In this document: positions 53,600 to 64,000 of the stretch, one piece after another | Layout of the letters: each line of letters opens with the position of its first letter | Numbering within the stretch: position 1 is the first letter of the stretch | Program-made: the position numbers and the translations under genes | Origin: Hyposmocoma kahamanoa | Lineage: Eukaryota > Arthropoda > Insecta > Lepidoptera > Cosmopterigidae | Direction: 5' to 3' | Length of the DNA: 64,000 nt | Assembly: GCF_003589595.1 (NCBI RefSeq) | Contig: NW_020654080.1 | Coordinates: forward strand, 6,026,979 to 6,090,978 | The notes under the pieces: generated by a model | Database searches by the model: none | What the model was told of the DNA's origin: nothing | Seen by the model: only the letters and a program-made list of their open reading frames with translations

Positions 53600-53927
53600 A
53601 TCAAATACCGCTGTGTAAATAAGTATGCAGTCTGCGAGCATGTCATGGATAAACCCAGACACTCAATTCGACTAACCTCAGGTTGCAACAAGTACAAAAG
53701 AACATGCAAAAGTAATCCGTTGTCTACCTAGGTTGATGCGAGAGGCCATTGAAATTAAAAACATCCTATTTTTAACAGGTAAGATGGTTTCTCCGTACCA
53801 CCAGTTTGGGATCAAGTATTTCCTCTGATGAAAAATCCGAAGCAGACTGCAGTATCAATTAATATGTTTTTAATTGATTCTAATTAGCGTTATTAATTAA
53901 ATTTATATAAAAAATTATATAATTATT

Positions 53928-54090
53928 AATACAAAGATCGAACACTCAGAAAAAATACCTTCGATTCGGCCGAATTCGAACCGAGACGTCTTCTAGCATA
54001 CCGTACCAGACGCCAACTAAGCATATATGCTTAGAACAAACTAGTGGAGTCATTTCACAAAAAATAATTGAATATCAATTCAATAAAACA
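53928..54090 (-). mobile_element. tRNA-derived SINE family E, truncated
   Basis: TACAAAGATCGAACACTCAG, CGGCCGAATTCGAACC and CCAGACGCCAACTAAGC. The 5' region is replaced by an ACTAGTGGAGTCATTTCACA segment that is normally found at the 3' end of the family. Confidence 0.6.
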
Positions 54091-54204
54091 TTTAAAAAAA
54101 ATTATATAGCTCAAATAAAAATTAATTTGTAAAACAACTATGTAGCGTAAATCAAAATTTAAAAAAATAAGGTTTTAATTAATAACTTCTGTAACAATAG
54201 TGGA

Positions 54205-54310
54205 AAAAAAGAATGGTTTGCATTAAAATTAGACATAACTGATTGATAACTTTATCATCTTAGCCAGCCGTGACCATGGGACATATAAAGGGCCTGAAAC
54301 GTTGAAAAGC
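54205..54310 (+). mobile_element. family D fragment
   Basis: GGTTTGCATTAAAATTAGAC, ATAACTTTATCATCTTAGCC, CCGTGACCATGGGAC and AAAGGGCCTGAAACG. It shares the same left extension as 54840-54905. Confidence 0.5.
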
Positions 54311-54699
54311 GCCAGTAAGCGTCTGTACAAATCTTTACATTCGTGTAATAGCCAGGGTTTCAATGGCGGAACCATTACATCCGGCTTCATTTTTGGTCGA
54401 AAAACTATTGCAGCAAATTGTTGATAATTCTTTTGCTCCGACTGTTGTATTATGTTTTGTATTATAACTTGGTAAAGAATCAAAAATAAGATTTTAGTAA
54501 ATGGAATTTAAAACAGCTCCGACTGTTGTGGCGGTCGAGCTGGGAGTGACCCTGGTACGAAAACAAAATGGGAAAGTGAAGGAAAATGGAACAATTCAAA
54601 TAAAAAATTTAAATACATGTAAAATAAAAAATGATAGGATACAAGCGGAGCGAGGTGAGATGACGGTGTAAGGAGATCACACCGTCACAACGTTGTTTG

Positions 54700-54905
54700 G
54701 TTTGAAAAAAAAAAACAAATATGCGCGATTTACATCCAAAAAAAAATAGTTTCATTTCCTATCAACCAGTTATGATTAATATTAATGCAAATGCCCCTAT
54801 TACTATGTCTAATATTAAAACTACCCATCCTATTATAAATAGGGTGGTTTGCATTAATATTAGACATAACTGGTTAATGACTTTATCATCTCAGTAAGCC
54901 GTGAC
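54700..54905. mobile_element. family D fragment with large inverted repeat
   Basis: AACAAATATGCGCGATTTAC and AATAGTTTCATTTCCTATCA are family D. Then AACCAGTTATGATTAATATT is mirrored by AATATTAGACATAACTGGTT (54846-54880) around CCCATCCTATTATAAATAGG, followed by GACTTTATCATCTCAG. The mirrored part forms an imperfect foldback of about 105 bp. Confidence 0.55.
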
Positions 54906-55604
54906 TATAATATATAAATCAAAACAAAACAAATAATGCATTACAATGAAATAAGTTCGCAGTGTAATCACCAACTCCCGTAAAAGTTAAATAGCTTCGA
55001 GGCTTGAAATTTGTACTTAAAAACAGCACTGTGCCGTAACGAAATGATAAAATCATCATCAATCATCGGAATCATTGAATCAACAATGAAGCGAAACATG
55101 TATAATATTCAAGCATAATGAACCACCAAAGTTGTTACTAAGTAGGCATAGGGTGGCTCCCCGCAGCGAGTGAATTAGTAATGTCGACTGTACCCTCGCC
55201 TATATTTCGTTCTATCTAGATTAGAAACAGTAGAGTAGCGCTCGTGGTCTATTTATGCATCATGCGGTTTCAGCGTTCGTGTTTTTGCAGTGTAAATGTA
55301 CTTTACTAAATCGGGTTTAATCTACATAATATAGTCGGCCATGTTGGCTCAGTGCGTGTTGGGTACACGCGTTTTTGAGAAGTGAACATACAACAATATA
55401 CGACGTGTACTATCATTGTTAATACGGTAGATATACAAACCATATTTGTGTTACAAAAACGAGCGATTCGTTCTGTGTAACGTTTAGGTTCTCGGGTTTC
55501 TCTTAGAAAAGTTCAAGGAGACTGGTACCATGATTAAGGCAGCACAGTACAAAAGTATAAATACACAAAATTTCATTAAGAAAGACGATTTGTCACGCAA
55601 TTAC
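54906..55604. other. no gene seen
   Basis: Moderate composition; nothing recognised. Confidence 0.5.
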
Positions 55605-55790
55605 TCAGACATTTGTAAATGGATTTTGATGATTTTTTTTTTGTTAGAAAGAGGGTACCACAGTATTGATTTCGTTTAAATTTGAAGAAAATATTCCACC
55701 TCTAAGGGTAACAAACTAGGGGACGAATCCGGTTTCGCGCACTTTCGGGTAACCGATTTCAATGAAACTTGTGAAATGGGTGTAATTCCA
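55605..55790 (+). mobile_element. family B internal fragment
   Basis: GGATTTTGATGATTTTTTTT, CACCTCTAAGGGTAACAAAC, GGGGACGAATCCGG and GTAACCGATTTCAATGAAAC. Both termini are missing. Confidence 0.58.
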
Positions 55791-56002
55791 ATAAAAAAGC
55801 AGATAAGCAAACTTTTAAGAACAGTTTTTTTTTAATAAATCAGTTATAATTAGTAATCTTAGCATGATGTCATGTTATGCACCTTCTGTTTATTATTCAG
55901 AACCAGCAATCCGATTGCCTGATAGAGAATGCGTAATGGCTTTTGTACTGTTTTGTGTGTTATAAAATGTAAATAAAATAAAAATGTAAAATAATAATAA
56001 TG

Positions 56003-56165
56003 TGCTTGACAGCCACACAAATTACCTGGTCTCAAATTAGGGGCGCTATCAAGTACACCCAGACCAGAACCAATTTAGAAAAGATTTTATCAAATTGGTC
56101 CTACCGGAAAACGATTCCACTACCTCCTCATCCAGCATACACAGAGTGCAAACGCTTGGGCTACC
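56003..56165 (-). mobile_element. SINE family F copy
   Basis: ACACCCAGACCAGAACCAAT, TTGGTCCTACCGGAAAACGA and CTACCTCCTCATCCAGC are the reverse of the copy at 58345-58520. Confidence 0.6.
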
Positions 56166-56490
56166 GAAATCGTCAAATTAAGAATTTTCCTACCCCTTTA
56201 CTAGATCACAACGGTTTATTTCGCTATGCCAAAATATTTCCGTAACATGAATATTTGGTTTCAATGTTTGAATGAGATTCTTACATTTCTCTAATATTTA
56301 TTAGAAGTAGTATTAGTTCCAAGGCTGCCGAGGAAAATAGAATTTTGACTCTTGAATGGGTGGAAATCGTTCACCCGACCAGGCTACCTAAGCGGGGTTA
56401 GTTAACACCAATTAGATAACAAGATAAAGTTTTATCTCGTAACTTGGGAACAATACTAAAAGGGCAATTCCCGTACTTCGAATAGATACC

Positions 56491-56967
56491 TTATGTATGT
56501 CTATAAGTACAATGTACAAAACGTGTAGACAACCGCCGTTTTCCTTCGAAAGCGAAGCCGGCGAAGCAAATAATTTGATTCCAATATCTTAAAAAGCCTC
56601 TTAGGAACGCGCAATCTATCGGAAATATTCCAATATAGCATGCTGTATTTTTTTTTATTATTACTTCTTCTTCATCTTCGTACATTGTAACGCTATCCTT
56701 GATGACCCACAATAATAAAAAAGAACACATGGAATTTATTTCAAAACATTTCCATTTTCTTTTTTTGTTATGCCATTTTTGGAAAGTAACCATAAATACT
56801 TTAAAAAAATCTAAATAATATGAATGCTTCATACAATTTTTTGTTACGAAATCGCACTCCTTAGGTCCTTGGGGTTCCAGTAAACTTTTCTTTCTATAAA
56901 AGATATCTAAAACATCAATGGACCGACTGGTAGACTGATTAGCTGCCCTACCCAAAGTATTAACCAT
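56491..56967 (-). other. unrecognised 158-codon ORF
   Basis: An ATG-initiated frame of 158 codons, contents include VDVLDIFYRKKSLLEPQG-like and WHNKKRKWKCFEINS-like stretches, several aromatic runs and an acidic DEEE patch. No domain, signal or family could be recognised. Length is above average for this AT-rich window, but composition is compatible with a chance ORF or with transposon remains. Confidence 0.12.
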
Positions 56968-58139
56968 AAAAAAGGGGAAGCAAGAGGCGGCCTTCTTTAA
57001 TCCATTTAATATCGCTATTATTAAGCACTTAGGCCCTTTTGTGTGGGTGTATTTTATATAAAGAAATTACAAAAATAGATATCGGGCATCTAGTTATAAA
57101 TATATTTTATTATCGATTAGGATGCACAGATACGTTAAGAAATTTTTTTAGACATTTATATTTTTTTACTTCATAAACAAATGCATTCGAAAATTAAATT
57201 GGAAGGAACGATACAAAAAAATATCCTCATGTTTCGTTATCGACGAAAGTCTAGGTTTAGTCGACACGTGTACGTTCCACATTCAGGACATTGCTACAAT
57301 TAGGAATTTCTATTATCATGTAGGTACTTCAATATTTTATTATTACAAAAGATATGTAACTTTATTATAATTGCTCGAAAATAAACAAATTTGTTACTAA
57401 ATAAAAGCTAATTCAATTCAGCCAAAATATAGCAGATTTTTTTTAGGTTAGGAGCGACGTGATTAGAATACTAGAACTTACAAATAGCAAAGCGAAGGTC
57501 CAGCAGGTTCCACGAAGTTACATAGTCAAAACGAAAAAACTTTAATGTCAATTTAACGAAAAGAAAACACTTTTTTAAAATATATTTGTTTTCGGGCTGC
57601 GAACCAGTGTGGAATGACATGCGCGGAGTGCTGTGCACATGCGCATTAAGCGCCGCTGCGGTGCTGGCAGGCAATTATTTCCTGTGAAATTTCCGACTCA
57701 ACGCGCTATATCGGAAATTTCAGGGCTTGGCTCGCTCCAGACGTGTCAAAGGCTATTCTGATAAGTAATGATGACTCGACTTTTATTTTTAAACAAGTAG
57801 CAACCCTTTTTAGGCGCTGATGAAATATTTGTTTAATGGACGTACGTAGTTAATTATTTTTGACGTTACTCAAAAGGGCAAACATTTCAAAGTTCCGTGA
57901 GAATGTTTGTTATGAATCCTTAAAGTCTGTAATTAGAGACTTACGTCACGTTTAAGACGTCTCCCGGGATACGCGCGATGTCGAGATGATACCAAAGCGA
58001 ACTAAGTGGAAATAAATTGCCAAAGTTTATGTTACTGTCGTAATATAATACTGATTACCTTTTGAGGGAAAGTTTTGATTAGGCTCTATATATATATATA
58101 TACTCTTATGAATGTATGTCACTATACCAAAAAAGAAAC
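56968..58139. other. no gene seen; GC-richer patch 57590-57740
   Basis: GGAATGACATGCGCGGAGTG and ATTAAGCGCCGCTGCGGTGC stand out from AT-rich flanks. No transcript feature could be assigned. Confidence 0.45.
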
Positions 58140-58335
58140 TAGTAAGAGTGATCACACGTGGCGACATTTAGCAGCGATGCAAACGCGCGTCATGAAACGC
58201 GCGATTGCATCGATGCAATCGCATAAAAATGACAAGTTTAGCGATGCAATAGAGCGTTTGTATCGATGCAGTCGCGCGTTTAAATTGCGTTTGCAAAGCT
58301 GCTTACAGTCGCCTATTGTAATCGCTCTTACTATT
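58140..58335. mobile_element. family K palindromic element, copy 2
   Basis: The identical 22-bp palindrome at 58201-58222, with GCAGCGATGCAAACGCGCG, TTTAGCGATGCAATAGAGCG and TATCGATGCAGTCGCGCG forming repeated half-sites. Confidence 0.5.
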
Positions 58336-58344
58336 TTGTTTTAT

Positions 58345-58520
58345 GGACGACCTCATCCAACGGTTCGCACATCCAACGGTTTGCACTCTGGGCGCTGGAT
58401 GAGGAGGTCCCAGGTTTGATTACCGGTAGGACCAATTGGAGAAATGAACTTCTCTAAATTGGTTCTGGTCTGAGTATTCTGGGAAGTACCAGAGTAATTC
58501 CGTTGCTCTGGTAATGATAA
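58345..58520 (+). mobile_element. SINE family F copy
   Basis: TGGATGAGGAGGTCCCAGGT, TTGATTACCGGTAGGACCAA, CTAAATTGGTTCTGGTCTGA. A duplicated TCCAACGGTT(C/T)GCAC precedes it. Confidence 0.62.
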
Positions 58521-58865
58521 TAATAATTTATACAGTACAACAGTAATACCAAAGGTGACAAAATACATACAAATTATGGATTGCATAATATGGATTAAAT
58601 AAACTGACAAAAAAACAGTGGACAGGCCTTTAATCAGTTCCCAAACTAGGGTAACCCTGTACTTTGGAAGCTGATGACGATCCTCCGTCAGTAAACAGTC
58701 TCATAAATATTTTACAGCCGGTTATGAAGACATATATAGAATAATAAAATAAATAAAATAAAGTGTAAACGTAATATAAGTATGGGTACCTATATAGTTT
58801 ATGCTGTTTTACAGTGGGAATCTTTATTTATTCGGCTTTATGCAAACACTGATATAACAAATACT

Positions 58866-58928
58866 AACCTAACACTATCACTGACACTGACACTGACACT
58901 GACACTAATACTAACACTAACACTAAGT
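58866..58928. repeat. hexanucleotide microsatellite
   Basis: ACACTG units changing to ACTAAC units along the tract. Confidence 0.85.
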
Positions 58929-60179
58929 AAGTTACGGGGAAAGGGGAAAGCGTCAAACAGGGTTTTTATATTAAATTTTTTCTGGTACTCATTCCCAAGT
59001 TTGAAACCAAGCAATTGGTCTGATTGTCTCGTACATTATTTTGCGGAAGTATTTGACGATAGATGAGTAGGATACCAAATACAATTAAATAAAAATCACA
59101 AAAACCCTTTCTCAGCCTAAAAATTTCGAATTAATTCCAAATTAAATTAAGTGGCTCGTACCCTTTTCAAACAAAGGACCGAACCAATAGAATAAAAGCC
59201 CTATTAAGTAATAACTCGACATCGACAATTAAACTTTCGTTTCGTTATCGAATATGCATCACAGCCCTCGGGGATTGTTCCCGTTTTCTATTGTTTCACC
59301 AGGAAATTACTACAAACTATTTTCCTTTCCAACGATAGTCACCTACTTTGTCGCAGCTTCAATGCTTTGTTTGAATTTAAGCACGTGTATAAAGCGAATC
59401 TGTTTTTTGTGCGACTTCTACATTTTAGAGCTGTGTATAAGTCGAACGATGATTTTTAAAATACGCAGTATAACACAATATGATAAAATATGAAAGTGGT
59501 CTTTTAGCCGCCCACGCGATGCGCTCCTCCTACCGCAAAATGGCGGCTATTTTGTTTCGCACAATAGAAAAGGATTCAGTTTAAATACAAGTTTTTATAA
59601 ATAAAAATTATTATTCTGCATTGCTAAATAAATACCCTACGTACTACGAACAAAAACATCTCAAATTAAATGCAGTAATACACTTCCTGCACTTAAAAAG
59701 CACTAATGAAATTTTTGGTGTACTTGGATAAATATGATAATATTCCGTTTGAGTGGTTCTAACGTTTACCATTATTAATTGCTACTTAAAGTATAGTTTA
59801 TAAACATTTATATTCAGGGTAAACTTAAAAATCGCTACTTACTGTATGCTTCCAATAAATAAACACCGAAATCACCAGCCCAAATAATAACACACACGAT
59901 TGTCGTGACGTATTTTTGAAGTTGTTTATTTTTTTTAAATGACAGACCCAGGCATTAAAAACTTTATGGTTTGCTAGGTAGTTACCGAAATAGCAATTAA
60001 TATTAGTTCTTTTACCTGTTATCACTTCGATATCCGATAAATCGGTATAAAATCATCACCGGCACCTCTAGGTGTGGTATGCGTCTACGGCTGCACGTAT
60101 CGCGTGAGCGGATAAAGGATTTGTTATTTATTATCCAACCAAAACGTAACATTGCACGTTAATGCCGTGTTAGCTTAGG
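58929..60179. other. no gene seen
   Basis: AT-rich, with short ORFs only. Confidence 0.55.
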
Positions 60180-60410
60180 CTTTGACTTACCGCCTCTCAA
60201 ACAGTGACTGTGGATTCTGTTAATTTGAAATTTACCATGAGCTTTTCGGTGAAGGAAAACATCGTGATGAAACTTGCACGTCGACGAAGGTTTATAGCCC
60301 TCGGAAAACGTGTGTACAAGTCGCTAACCCGAAGTTCGACTGCGTGGCGAACTACGGCCTATAACCTCGCCTGAAAGACCCGTGACCAGAAGTAGGACGT
60401 ATAAATAGGT
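60180..60410 (+). mobile_element. SINE family H copy
   Basis: CATGAGCTTTTCGGTGAAGG, AAAACATCGTGATGAAACTT, CGTGGCGAACTACGGCC and GACCCGTGACCAGAAGTAGG. It lies 140 bases from the mariner terminus. Confidence 0.62.
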
Positions 60411-60548
60411 TAAAAATATTATACAACATCACACACTCTCCTCCGACCTAATTGCTCCAGTCCCAAAGTAAGTAACTAAAGGACTTGTGTCTTGGAAATC
60501 GGAAACAACGACGGTACCACAAACACCCAGACTCGAGACATACGTGGG

Positions 60549-61580
60549 GCGCACTATAAGTTTCCGGAATGAATAAGAAAAAAATACTATAAATGTTCAG
60601 AAATGAATTTATTGTTTCTCAAAATATTCTCCGTTAGCGTAAATGCACTTTTTCATCCGAATGGACTAATTTTGAAAACATATATGCCACTCCTCCGTGA
60701 CAATCTCTAAAACATATTTTTCATACTCTTCGACAGCCTCTTCAAGTGATGAAAATCGTTCACCACGTAACTGGTTTTTAATTTTTGGAAATAAATAAAA
60801 GTCACAAGGTGCAATGTCGGGGCGGTACGCGGGATGACTCATAAGGTCAACGTTGTTCACCTTCAAAAATTCATTTGTCTGTCTGGCCGTGTGAGATCTG
60901 GCATTATAGTGGTGCAAGATGACAAGGCGTTTACGGTTATTTTTACGGAGTTTGTCAATAACTTCCGGCAAACAAATGGTCGTATACCAATCACTATTCA
61001 CGGTACAACGATTCTCCAAAGCAACATTAGCCACGTGTCTAATTTTATTAAAAAAAGAATCATCCACTTAGAGGCACTTTGCACGCGCGCCGCTTGTTTG
61101 GTTTCGGCGCATCTCGAAGGACCCATACGCTCGATTGCTGCATTGTTTTGAGATCGTAACTATAAATCCATGTTTCATCACCTGTTATTATATCCCACAC
61201 CAAATTTGACGCCCTTTCGTTGAATCTGGTAATCATGGCATTGCACCAAGTGACGCGATCCGTTTTTTGAGCCTCAATCAAATTGTGTGGGATCCCCCGA
61301 GAGCACAGCTTTTTCACACCCAAATGTTTGTGTAGTATTGATTGTATTTAACTCATGCCTATTCCTAAAGATGCCCGAATTTCATAATATGTCACATGCC
61401 TGTCTGTTTTGATCATACGGCGCACAGCATCGACGTTTTTGTTGTTTACAGCAGTGGACGGGCAACCATCACGAAATCGTCACTGAGATTCACATGACCG
61501 CGTTTGAATTCTGCAAACAAGCTATAAATAATCGTCTTGCATGGCGCTACATCGCCAAAAGTCGTTTGAAGCCGAGCGAA
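60549..61580 (-). pseudogene. mariner (DD34D) transposase, inactivated, 5' end lost
   Basis: Reading from high to low coordinates, the pieces are FGDVAP...FAEFKRGHVNLSDDF, then a one-base frameshift, VDAVRRMIKTDRHVTYYEIRASLG, an in-frame stop, KKLCSRGIPHNL, TGDETWIYSYD, a second frameshift near 61065, NSDWYTTICLPEVI, LHHYNARSHTA, PDIAPCDFYLFPKIKNQLRG and finally NGEYFEKQ with the natural stop at 60609. The first and third catalytic aspartates remain (GDETW, PCDF). The second is tyrosine (codon 60906-60908), 34 residues before the third, as in DD34D mariners. A probable inverted terminus (GGGGCGCACTATAAGTTTCC) lies near 60551. The matching 5' terminus is missing. The copy cannot encode an active transposase. 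Confidence 0.93.
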
Positions 61581-61734
61581 GCTCCGCTGAGCTGGTCTGT
61601 GCATTCTGGGACGAAGCGAAGCTTCTGACCTTGCTTATGTCAACATTCCTTGCGGGCGAAAGATTAGAACTCAGTCATCCCGACGTTATTTATATACGTG
61701 AGACGAAAACGTGTCAGTAGATAAAGAAGTACTT

Positions 61735-61800
61735 CCCATGTGAAGTAGTTCGTCCAGGGAACTACTGCCACCTTACGTTTTCTATCGCCACTGTAGTATT
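61735..61800 (+). repeat. family A 5' fragment
   Basis: GTAGTTCGTCCAGGGAACTA and CTGCCACCTTACGTTTTCTA match the 5' region of family A, next to the lost 5' end of the mariner remnant. Confidence 0.5.
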
Positions 61801-62604
61801 CGCTCCTACAAGTGATAGCGTATTGGCATTTGGCTCGCCTACGCACCACCATTCATAATAGTCGTGAATTGTGTTGTGTACGGCTGTTTATCATCATCTA
61901 AACAAAATAAAAGAGTAGTTTCTTTCGTTTTCCGGAAGGTGAAACAAAGTAAGTAAAAAAACTTATGTCTGAGACTCATTCAGTTATTGTTTTCTTCATT
62001 TATTTAGTGCATAGAAATATTATAATACAGATTTGTTTATCAATATAGTGAGACGCCTTAAGTTGTGAATTTAGTAGACAAGGGTTTTCGAATTTTCAAT
62101 TTGTTTTACCGATAAATATTATGTAGTGGATATACCTAATTATTAACTATGTACCTTAGACTCGCAATTTCAAATACCTTGGTTACCTTATTTAAAAGTA
62201 CCTGTCGAAAATATAATATTTTAAGTGCTTTTAATATATTTTTCAAATAAATCTTCAATATTATTTTAGTGAGTGAAATAATGAATAATATAATATTATA
62301 TCGATATAAATACCTAACGAACATGTGTAATTATTAGGATTCTATTAACAGAATTGCAGATAAGAGATTCGCGTTGGAATGTTGCCGCTCCTGACCACGC
62401 ACACATTTCACATACATACTTCACGCACACATTTGCGCGTGTGCAAATAGCGCCTTACTGTATGTAGTAGTAGTAGGTAAATAAATTTCGACCGTTGAGT
62501 GTCCGAGGTGTGACATAACGTCTTTTTCGCTCTTACATTTACACTTTTTTACATAACGCTTTTTCTGACCGACTTAATGCGATTCTGCGTTATTAAGTGT
62601 GGTG
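61801..62604. other. no gene seen
   Basis: AT-rich. ACGCACACA-type short repeats near 62395-62440. Confidence 0.55.
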
Positions 62605-63130
62605 TCTCCCTTAGGGTGCTGGTGAAATTACAGGCACATGGGACTTATCAACTTATTCATCATAAACAAGCTTAGTGTCTGATGTGTACGGTGCAAGCAT
62701 TAACTCCGCATAAGTCATAATATGAATGAAACCGCCAACATAAAACGTTCGTGTCTTTTACAAAGCCAGTTCAAAAATACTTAGTATGTAATATATTTAT
62801 ATCTAAGTGCCATGACTAAGTATAAAATCTATATCTATGTTTACAATACCAATTCCGAGCTTCACAGTTTACAGGTATGCGTTACTTAGTAGCAGTAGAA
62901 CTCCTAGTAAAAGTAGTCGTTCGGGGAAATACTACCATCTTATCTATTTCTATTGCCAAGTAGTAAAAGAAATGTGAGCATTTACTGCATTCCACTTTTG
63001 AAGGATAACTGTACTGGTGAAAAATTACAGGCACATGGGACTTGTCAACTTATGTTCCAGGGTGACGGTCGCAGTGGCAGTGCCCCTCAGATCATTTGCA
63101 ACTGCTATGGACATGTGTATCGCTTGTTCG
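62605..63130 (+). repeat. two family A fragments in direct orientation
   Basis: 62605-62668 carries TAGGGTGCTGGTGAAATTAC, AGGCACATGGGACTTATCAA. 62885-63130 is longer: AGCAGTAGAACTCCTAGTAA, GCCAAGTAGTAAAAG, CAGGCACATGGGACTTGTCA, GTCGCAGTGGCAGTGCCCCT, ending in a shortened 3' part. Confidence 0.65.
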
Positions 63131-63249
63131 TTCTTATACTATATCTATACTTGGTACTTGGTGCAACGGGCTGGTATTTAATTGTACAATGTAATATGAC
63201 TTTTACGTGAGAAGTACACAGAGAGCGAGACACAGACAGAATTAGATCC

Positions 63250-63346
63250 GCCGACCCAACCCGACCCGCGCCCGACTCGCGCCCGACACGGCTTAACCCG
63301 CGCCCGACCCGCACCCGACCCGTGCCCGACCCGCACCCGACCCGCT
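63250..63346. repeat. GC-rich minisatellite, about 11-12 bp unit
   Basis: Variants of CCCGACCCGCG and CCCGACCCGCA repeat about eight times in otherwise AT-rich DNA. Confidence 0.85.
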
Positions 63347-63774
63347 GTTTGTGTTTCACGCTTAAATGAGAACATTGTATACTTTGCTATTAATATTTGT
63401 ATGCCAATTTCTGGCGCAAAACGCTGAACTACAAGAGTAATCTTAAATATGTAAACTGTATTTTACCGTATATGCTTGCAAATAAATATATCTTCTGTCT
63501 CTGTCTAACTATCTCTACTATCTTCAAACTACGTCATTACAAAGTATATACATGAAGCAGGAGATTTACTTGAACACATTGGAAACCCTCAGCTGAGCTG
63601 TTTGTCAATAACAGTCTATAGTACACAACATAAGCTTAAAAAAATTAAATTTTTCTGCCTTTAGGTAGCTCTGGTTAAGAGCCCGACCTTTCGTCAAGGG
63701 TCGCGCCCCGGGACATCGTGCCCGGGAGGCTGGCACCATTTGCCCTTTGGATAGCTAAGCGTGTTTTCGTTTTT

Positions 63775-64000
63775 AGGTTTTTAACCGATTTCAAAAAAGG
63801 AGCAGGATCTCAAATCGACTGTGTTTTTTTTTGTATGTATGTTACGCGATAACTAACGGCATTCGTTATGTTTTGCATTCGATAACTAACGGCATTCTAT
63901 GTATTCGTTTGTTGAAAAGAGGATACCTCAGTAGTGGTCCCATTTAAATTTGAAGCAAATATCCCACCTGTAAAGGTGACACTGGCAAACTATGGGTGAA
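63775..64000 (+). mobile_element. family B copy, cut by the window end
   Basis: TTTTTAACCGATTTCAAAAA, TATGTTACGCGATAACTAAC, a short duplication of GATAACTAACGGCATTC, then AGTAGTGGTCCCATTTAAAT and CACCTGTAAAGGTGACACTG. The copy continues past base 64000. Confidence 0.62.

Noticed and set aside
63105..63375. Gly/Arg/Val-rich ORFs on the minus strand
   Set aside because: They translate the GC-rich minisatellite and the adjoining family A copy.

Overview
The window looks like intergenic and intronic DNA of an insect, most likely a moth or butterfly (Lepidoptera). The evidence is AT-rich sequence with no operon structure or bacterial-style gene packing, one insect neuropeptide receptor gene, tRNA-derived SINEs, eroded LINE and mariner copies, and several dispersed repeats of a kind I associate with lepidopteran genomes. 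The assignment rests on recognition; no database was searched.

One gene can be named with confidence: a short neuropeptide F (sNPF) receptor on the minus strand at 35085-36392. Its 435-codon reading frame is intact in a single exon. A splice acceptor lies 96 bases upstream of the ATG, and a strong splice donor lies 15 bases beyond the stop, so the transcript probably has untranslated exons on both sides. Two more short stretches (15215-15370 plus; 25868-26111 minus) look like isolated exons of unidentified genes and are given low confidence.

Nearly everything else that can be explained is transposon-derived. Autonomous remnants are a dead mariner (60549-61580), an internally deleted Tc1/mariner-superfamily element with intact inverted ends (30782-31854), three LINE reverse-transcriptase tails (5925-6837, 13677-14005, 15844-16023), a LINE 3' tail (16715-16895), and a decayed coiled-coil gene of probable LINE ORF1 or related origin (11328-12708). 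Non-autonomous elements include hAT-like MITEs with 8-bp target duplications (11600-11885, 50480-50707, 21008-22159), two PIF/Harbinger-like MITEs with TTA duplications (16545-17310, 29513-29922), and other foldback MITEs.

Recurring dispersed repeats are given letters. A is about 320 bp, with some 20 copies or fragments. B is about 440 bp, with terminal inverted sequences and 14 copies. D carries a 45-bp perfect inverted repeat in its best copy. E, F, G and H are SINEs. Layout: 0-9.5 kb repeats and LINE debris; 10.9-14.3 kb microsatellites, coiled-coil pseudogene and LINE tail; 14.8-17.8 kb candidate exon, MITEs and LINEs; 18-25 kb families A, B and hAT MITE; 26-29 kb sparse AT-rich DNA; 29.4-33.5 kb nested MITE, Tc1-like element and family A; 35-36.5 kb receptor gene; 36.7-55 kb dense A/B/D/E repeats; 55-64 kb SINEs, mariner remnant and GC-rich tandem repeat. 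Nested insertions and several long perfect hairpins are the most unusual structural features.
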